A stretch of 64,000 bases of DNA, from assembly GCA_036971475.1 (NCBI GenBank), contig JBAIZL010000005.1, positions 167,953,886-168,017,885 of the forward strand, given 5' to 3'. Shown here piece after piece: positions 10,784 to 64,000 of this stretch. Origin of the DNA: Prosapia bicincta (lineage: Eukaryota; Arthropoda; Insecta; Hemiptera; Cercopidae). The position numbers were made by a program, and so were the translations under genes. The notes below the pieces were generated by a model. That model had not been told where the DNA came from and ran no database searches. It saw only the letters and a program-made list of their open reading frames with translations. Numbering within the stretch: the first letter of the stretch is position 1; each line of letters opens with the position of its first letter.

Positions 10784-13032
10784 TTATAGGAAATATTTAA
10801 AATCACACAATTATTAAAACTTAAATACTATAGGAAACAAAGAGTGTTTATTTCGATATTCCAACTAAAGTACATTAAGTAAAAATAGAGGAAAATTATT
10901 AAACCAACAGGAAATGAAAGATCCAGAGTAACAGTTGTTCTGAGTGTACTGGCTGATAGTACTAATTTTTTTGGTATACAACATATTTAAAAGGATATAA
11001 TTTCAACTGTAATAGTAGTAAAAGAGGAAAAAAATTGACGATATTTCAGTGCTGGACTGATTAAATACTAAATGGAGTATACTTTGTAGGAGCTTTAAGA
11101 AAGTAAATTAATGCCATTAATTCTCGATACATATTTTGAAACAACTAAAAATGTAAAAAAAAGTTTTTGTATAACGAACACAGACTTTCTAATCATTACT
11201 GGAGGGATTAGGTTGAAGTAATGGACGTCTTTGTAAATAAAACAATAACTTATAGTAGCTTTTTGGAAACAATCACCTTTTCACATGGATAGGAAAAACC
11301 AAAGAAAAAGAAGAAATCTGTGATAATTTTCTGCAACTGGGTTCTGAATGCCTGGAGTTATATTAAAAGTCCGTTATACATGTAACTTAGAAACTTTGTA
11401 TAGCAAGTGATATGGATGGATTCAAAAGCAATTTTGATGGCTACATGAACCTGAATTGACAAACATGAATGAAGACTGTTACTGATAGTTAATGAGATAA
11501 TAGCGGAAGTGTTGCAGAATACCTTAAAGCTCATAGCTTTATAAGCACTAAATTTTGTGTTTTCATACTTTTTTTTTAAAAATCCTACGCTAGTAAAATA
11601 TTTTTGTTATTTAAACTTGTTTGTTACTGTGCTTAAACAAATTTTTTTACAGAAAGGCAAGGTTAAATTTACCATACAATTTTCTAATAATTACACCATT
11701 ATACAATGTTTAATCTTACTAACCTTATTCTTTTTAAACTTTCAACATCCTAAAAACCTTCTAAAAGATTTTTTTACTGACTCATATTTGGGGATACCAG
11801 TGTTTTGCATTCCGGCATATGCAAAATGATCGTCTTTTATTCAAGTTCATCTTATATATGGGGCAATATGCTGATTTCACCCATCTTCTAGTAAGAGTGA
11901 CAGGTAGACACCTCTTTTTATGACATTAAAAAAGAGTAAGTTCAGGATCTAAAAATAAGATGTTGTGATCCCCTCCAACATCTTTTAACATAGGGTTTTA
12001 TGTTCCAAGATAAAAAGCCATTCAATTTTGCAATTCGTTAATAAAGTCACAGTTTCAGTCATTAAGTAGTATAGAATTATGTGACCAGCTTAATCTGAAG
12101 GATGGCCTACATTTTAATGTTGGATAATGTCAATTGACACTTCTTCTGCTGGATAAAATATAAATTCCGTTTAATTATTTTAATTCCAATATTTTGAAGT
12201 TAATCATTAATACTGAAAGCAGTAAAATCCAAATTTTACGTTGTTTTAAAAAAATTATTAAAAAAATGAATATTTTTTATTTGTTGTTTTTGTAATCAAA
12301 AATTTACTGACATATAGTGCATAGAAATTTGGTAGTTTTAATATTTCGATTACTCTATAAATCATACATATAATAACAAAACTAATGAGAAGTTTATTTT
12401 TTTTAATAGACTTTTTGTGGAGGATGTTTTTTTTGTAAGTAAATGTTCAAAATGTATTACAATATTATACGTAATGCATTTTATTTTTATATATTGCCTA
12501 TTTTGGTGAAGGTAGCTCTACAACAAAATTTAGAAATTTCGTGAATAGTTAAAGTCTGGAAAAGTTGCAATAACCACCCTGGTGTTTTTTGTATGAACTT
12601 TAGAAATGCCTAGCCTTAAAAGTTTTAATTCAATAAATTTTGTGGTTGCCTTATTTTTTAGTTATAGGAGACTGAAATTTGTATTAAGCAAGACCATCCA
12701 GTTAAGGTGATAGTGTCGTGGACAAAAAAACTTTTATTTACTGAGAGTGTTGTATTAAAAATTGGCTTTGTATTTTTGAAGGAATATTAGAATTTTATTT
12801 GACAATATATTTATGGTAAAATATCCCTCCATATATTATAACATTTGTTTTAAAAATGAAAAGATACTGTAATTTTAAAAATGTCTGTTTTCATTATAAA
12901 ATAATTATATTTTGTAAGAAAAATTGAGTGGAATCCTTCAACAAAGATTCAGTTTCCACGGCAATAAAATTACATTCAAATTAGACTTTAAAATTACATA
13001 GCTTCAGTTTAAATTTTAATGTAAATATTATA
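10784..13032. other. Intergenic DNA and presumed promoter of the EF-hand gene
   Basis: AT-rich, with no recognised element or exon. The promoter of the gene that starts at 13033 should lie at its right end, but I see no convincing core promoter element. Confidence 0.4.
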
Positions 13033-48704
<35,672 letters not shown>

Positions 48705-49011
48705 TAATAAAAACTAAATATTTGTTGTTAATATAATTTATTTTATATTTTTAAATAGTTTTTTATTTTTGTTACTATTTGTTTTTCTATTTTACATTTA
48801 ATTTATTTATTACTTCTGAAAATATATTTCCATGAAGTTTACATGATTTGGTAAACCAAGATAATACAACTAGAGAAGCCAGGTATTACTAGTAACAGCT
48901 CATAATTTTTTACTACCATATCCACAACTTTCATATAGAAACTTCAAACTATAGTATCACATAATAAATAAATTTATGAAGTCAGTTGCAAAACGTTTTT
49001 TTCTATTTTAA

Positions 49012-49300
49012 ATAAATAAAACATTTTAACCACAAAAACATTTGATTTAAATCCTTATGTACATTTTGATTGCAAAGCAATCGTCTTCAAAGGAAATTAT
49101 TAGAAGAATAATCACATTTGGTCCAAGATATTTAATGTATATACATTGTTAACACTCTCACTGTGCCTCTTACAATATCTGGCCAATATTGTTATGGGAA
49201 GGTTCTCCTCTCTCCTACAGATGACTAATATCACCAGAATAAGATCCGGTTCATCAGTTTGGTCTGGTAAGCGATTTAACATTATAATATTTGAATTTAA
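49012..49300 (-). repeat. PLE-type terminal repeat, GTGGTT family
   Basis: Minus strand: TTGAAGA core (C3 to U), helix II GATTGC/GCAATC, AAAA for GAAA, then ATGTACATAAGGAT and the GTGGTT end. Continues left-to-right into sequence shared with 49955-50190 (acatttggtc(c/t)aag, tctctc-rich part). Confidence 0.6.
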
Positions 49301-49954
49301 AGATTTGTTATTAAAAAAAAAATATTTTACAAAAAAAAAAATAACTACAACTATCACTTAACTACAAAATATATAAACTATCTCTTAATAAATATAACAC
49401 AGAATTTGGAGTAGGTCCATTATCAGAATTTAGTAAGTTATTTTTGTCTTTTAAGTTTTTTTTTTGTATTTTACATTTTTAAAGAAATTAAGTTCTTTTA
49501 TTTCTAATTTATGTCAAGTTTTTATGATATGTTTCAAGTATTGATTTTTCAAGCCCTTGAAATTTTATGTGACTATGTTCTTTAAATGTAGTTAAAATTT
49601 TTTTTTTGTTTGGCCTATGGAAATGTTATCATAATAGTTGTAGATTACTTTATAAATCCCTGACTTATCTGACATTTGTATTTTGCTTCTGGAACACATA
49701 ATATATTCCTTAGACTATCAGAATTAACTACTGAGCATATTTAGGCTCTCAGATGCTACTTTTAAGATGATTTCTTTAAAACCTTTTGTTAAATATTGAT
49801 CAAATTATAGACTAACATATTTATTTTTGACAGTTTCTTTTTTTATATTAAAGTAGTGGAATTTTCTCTCAACTTATTTAGGTTTTGTTTCCTCAAAATA
49901 TTGTCATTTTAGGATCATATCCATTAAATTTGACTAATTCTTTTTTAAAAAAAA

Positions 49955-50485
49955 TAAGACCTCCAAATCACAAAACCTTTTTATTAAAACCCTTATGTAC
50001 TTTTTAGTCGCATAGCAATCATATTTAGAAGAAATTATTACAAGAATAACTACATTTGGTCTAAGTTGCATTCAATACCAGTACATATAACGCTTGCCAC
50101 GTTTATTATATTGTCCAGCTAATCTTATTGTGGTAAGCCCCCCTCTCTCTCTTATCAGGTGACCAATGTGCTACAATAAGGGACCCCTCAACTATATGAG
50201 GTAATCAAAAATTTAAATTCAAATATTGTAATGTTAGCTCACATACTACTATAATATGATGGGCTGGACCTTACTGTGGCAGTATTGATTGGCTGATAGG
50301 AGAGAGGGGGACTGCTGCAACATGATTGATCGGATAGTGTATGAGGCATTTACGATATCTATATATTAAATGAAAGTTAGACCAAATGTAGTTTTTGTAA
50401 TAATTTTCTCTGAAGATAATCGCTATGCAGTTGAAATTTACATGAAGATTTAAATAAAATGTTTTTATGGTTAGAGGTTTTATTT
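49955..50485. repeat. Large inverted pair of GTGGTT-family repeats
   Basis: The left arm starts cctccaaatcacaaaacctt and the right arm ends ggttagaggttttattt. The arms share the acatttggtc / gaccaaatgt block and a CTCTCTCT / AGAGAG block near the centre. The right copy has CTGAAGA and GAAA (50407-50436), but helix II is degraded and position 17 is G. Confidence 0.65.
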
Positions 50486-51479
50486 ATTCAAAATTAAAAA
50501 TTACACCACAGTTGCGCTAAGTTGTTGATTGTAAAACTTCATTGAAGAAAAATTCAAACTGCACTGAAAATTGAAGCAAAGTATTTATTTATTAAATTAT
50601 GTTTTTGTGAATGCTAGCATTTTACTCACATTTGGTCAAATTTAATTTTACTATGTTAATCAACAAAGTCTTTCATTATCACTTTCTCAATAATTTTCCG
50701 AGCTCTGGCTGCAAGTTTTCACTTAACTAGCTCTGTACACTAACTGAGCAAACTGCTCAATATAGTAAGTATATAATTTCATTTGGACTAGTTGCTCTAA
50801 GTAGTTCCAAGATAATAAATTCTGGTTTGCATTTGGAAATGTTTAACTAGCTATGACTTATCCTTTGGACAAATATCTCTTAATTTATGAAATGTTCTTT
50901 GAGTAAACTTTTTTAAAACGCAGTAAAAAATGTCATAGGTACTCTTGAAATTTACAGTAGTAGTGAGTATTAGTGGTGAAGTATAGCAAGAGACTTGACC
51001 AGCCAACTTGACGTTTAGAGTAGTGGGGGGCTGTAAACTCACTATTGGTTGAACCTCTCTGTTATACGTATCAGTCTGCCATAATCCACAACAACAACTG
51101 TGTCCGGTTTCCCACTAGAAAAGAGAGAAGAGCAGACAACTGACTAGCCTTTCACCTTCTCTATTCGTCCATATTCTTCTCCTGCACATCTCTATATTTC
51201 ACTTTTTATACCATTTTTTTTTAATTAGTAATTTTGTTTAATCCCTGTGGTAGTGAGAGGTATTGTAGCAAGTAATCTGTAATTTTTTAATAGAATTCTT
51301 AATCATTTATAATGAAAAGATTTATAACTCGTGGATTTTGTTGTCCTTAATACTGAAAAAATCTTTTAAGATCAAACTTTGTAATATCACGACTTGATCA
51401 AAACAATGTACAATTAAAGTAAATTTTGAAAAAATTGGAGACAAAACATTTTAAATAGCACTAGACAATCACCCCAAAT

Positions 51480-52396
51480 ACATGGTCAAGATACAGAGTA
51501 ACCTGTCCCCTGAGTTTCCGTCCAATAAAGGACTTAGTAAAGGAGAAGCCATGTCATGTTTTTTTTTTCAACCTCGCACTGGAAAAGGTGGTACAGGACT
51601 CAGGGATCGAAGCATAAGGCACAATCATCAATAAACTGGTGCAACTACTAGCATATGCTGATGACTTAGATCTTTTAAGGCCCTTGAAGAAGCATTTGCA
51701 AATCTGATCCGAGCAGTCAAGTAGATGGATCAATGAAGCCTAAAGAAAATATCTATAGTGTGGCAACCCTCAAGTAACTCAACAGGTTGGTATATTTGTT
51801 TAGCTGGGACCCTTCATATTTGAAGTAGTGAATCAATTCACTTATTTGGGATTCAATGTCAGCTCCAATAATAAGGTCTTCATTGAGATGAATAAAAGGA
51901 TAACCAATGCCAATAAAGCCTACTTTGGATTACTCAAACAAAGCAGCCAGTATTTAAGTAGGAAAACAAAAATTATGCTGTATAGGACGTTGATCCGCCC
52001 CATACTAACCCTGACTATCTTTGAGAAGAAGATCCTCAGGACGATTCTTGGCCCTGTGAATGTTGGTGGGTAGTGGAGGAGGAGACAAAATTGTGAGCTT
52101 TACAAGCTGTTTGGAGAACCCAATATAGGCAAAGTAATAAGAATTGGAAAACTGCGGTGGGCAGGGAATGTGGCCCGGATGTACCCAGTGATGTACCCAG
52201 AAGCCTATTATATGGAAGTATCTACAAAATGAGAGAAAAAGGACGTTCTAAACTTAGATGGGTGGATTGCGTCACTCAGGAATGTGAATACACCTACTGA
52301 ATGTGAGGAACTGGAAAGCAGCAGCTCAGGATCAAGCTACCTGGTTAAGGCTCATTGAGGAGACCAGGGTCCAGGAAGAAGAAGAAGAAGATTAGG
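51480..52396 (+). pseudogene. RTE-like LINE fragment: RT palm to 3' end
   Basis: Starts near GLSKGEAMSCFFFNLALEKV, then LLAYADDLDL (catalytic YADD), a gap, FTYLGFNVSSNNKVFIEMNK, ITNANKAYFGLLKQSSQYLS, RKTKIMLYRTLIRPILT, and IFEKKILRTILGPVNVGG. Later frames give LRWAGNVARM and a GRSKLRWVDCV-like part. This order is typical of RTE/BovB-like LINEs after the catalytic strand. It ends in a (GAA)n run near 52375-52393. A segment with the usual RPVLTYGSETW block is deleted. Confidence 0.75.
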
Positions 52397-53942
52397 CAAT
52401 CACCAATACATACTAGTAGTGATTGCACTGTGCAGTTAGAGATATTTTTGTTAGTAAGAGTTTAAAAATTCACTATAATTATAATTTTGATTGTAATGAT
52501 ATTAAAAAATTTTAATCAAAAATGAATTAGGTCATTGGATATAATTTAAAATCCTACAAAGTCTTATTAAAAAAATAATAATAAACTTTTTTCACAAAAT
52601 ATTTTAAACTTATAACTTTGAAATGCTTAAGGAACTACATGTTATTATAAATTTGGAAATTTAATATGAGTAATTGTATTACATCAATCAAATAATTAAA
52701 ATTTAATATGATGCACATTGTTAGATGGCTTACAAACCAAAGGTGAGTAGAAGTTCTACTGAAAAAGATTTCATATTAAAATTAAAACATCAGAAACAGC
52801 TTATAAAAAATGTCAGAAATGTTAAACCACTATGAATAGATATGTGCACAAGATTTTATCTAACCTTTTTGTGCTTTTGTGTATGTATCAGGTATGTAAA
52901 TAAACTCTACTTATTGATTAGCATTTATAGTGAAGGGAACTTTCAAAGTAAAATTTCATTTAAAGCAAAAGTTTGTAATCCAAAGATTATTGTTGAAGTT
53001 AAATTGTTTTAATTTTATTCTGGTAAAATCTGTTCTATCGGTATTGCCACCTATTTTATTAATTTATCCTACATTATTTTGTTAAAGTAATTAGTTGTAT
53101 TAATATAAGTATGGAACCTTTGTAAGTTTTATTTTATATAATAGTAGAATTCATGATTTTTCAATAAACATTAGTTTACTATAACTTGTTTAATATAAAC
53201 ACTTGAAGGTTGAATTTTCATGGTAAGGCATTTAAACATTTTGAATAAGTATTTTTGATAGTAAAACATATTGGCTTCTTACTTCCTTGATCTTTAGTTG
53301 TGAACTTGATACATAAACTTGATTAATATTTGCAATGAACTTTATCTACCTGTAATTATTTTCTTGTGACTTGTGACTTTTGAATTGGCAGAAGGTTTTT
53401 TAAATTAAAAATTCTCCAGATGTATCTGACCTTTTTTGGGACGGAGAAAGACTTTTGATTCCCATCATAATTTTTGGGGAGTATTTTGCAATTTGGTTTG
53501 CTTAGCAGATACTGTCTTACAATTTTAGGGCCATTTGACTGCCTATTATCTCAACAAATAATTCCTTATAGTTTTTTTACTGTACATCTGAGCCATAATA
53601 ATAGATAAGGTTATGTTATTGTACTGTTTGAGTTTTATGCCTTCTCTTTAGAACATTAAAATGTATTGGAATGTACAATAAATGTGTTATAATAAATTGT
53701 ACCTGGCCATATAAAAAGTCCTCAGGAAAACGGAAAAAGCATTGAAACTTGTCTCTGATGCGCGAAAAGTTTAATGTTTTGAAAAAAATACACACTTAAC
53801 ATCACTTTAGAACACAATTAAAATTCAGAAAGTTTATTTGAATTTGAATATATATTGTATTTCAAAATTGTTACTCGTTTTATAATGTCAGTTTTAACCT
53901 CAAACATATCCTTCCATTTTTATACTCAGGAAAGCATAGACC

Positions 53943-64000
<10,058 letters not shown>

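Larger units (their letters stand above)
48705..53942. other. Intergenic DNA between the EF-hand and pickpocket genes
   Basis: Holds GTGGTT-family PLE repeats (49012-49140 and 49955-50485) and an RTE-like LINE fragment (51480-52396). The remainder is AT-rich. Confidence 0.7.

Noticed and set aside
53730..53780. Hammerhead at CTCTGATGCGCGAAAAG
   Set aside because: There is no helix II between the two core parts.

Overview
The window looks like a piece of a large, AT-rich insect nuclear genome. It has spliced genes with GT-AG introns of up to about 7 kb, a pickpocket-type DEG/ENaC channel (an insect-expanded family), long (TA)n microsatellites and a dense load of decayed transposons. I cannot name the species.

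Three host genes can be supported, all on the + strand. (1) The last coding exon of an ABCG half-transporter (2143-2301) enters from the left edge. (2) A complete 12-exon gene (13033-48704) encodes a 685-residue protein with five EF-hand-like motifs, most with degenerate calcium loops. All 12 exons join in one open frame, and the phase fixes the start and one ambiguous acceptor. (3) The first two exons of a pickpocket channel (53943-54052 and 56378-56584) run off the right edge; a third exon may start in the last ten bases.

Everything else is introns and intergenic DNA filled with mobile elements: one 5'-truncated I/Jockey-like LINE with RNase H (4297-5870), one RTE-like LINE (51480-52396), two mariner relics (one with intact terminal inverted repeats and TA target sites), three pogo/Tigger relics (8086-10781 is nearly whole), a piggyBac fragment, a hAT transposase relic, and at least six fragments of Penelope-like elements (PLEs) with RT and/or GIY-YIG endonuclease coding.

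The most unusual content is a set of hammerhead-ribozyme (HHR) motifs of the PLE terminal-repeat type. At least six sequence families occur. Many lie as head-to-head inverted pairs, with the ribozyme 5' sides facing each other and the 3' tails pointing outward, sometimes into (TA)n tracts. Several have an intact CUGANGA/GAAA core with complementary stems I and II. Nearly all carry one extra nucleotide between A9 and helix II. One family instead has U3 and A8 in place of C3 and G8, a possible compensatory pair. One PLE copy (27759-28893) is split and inverted inside its RT exactly as twin priming predicts.

A 469-bp unit is repeated five times head to tail (33395-35738) inside an intron of the EF-hand gene. 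All ribozyme calls rest on reading motif and complementarity by eye; no folding or database search was run.
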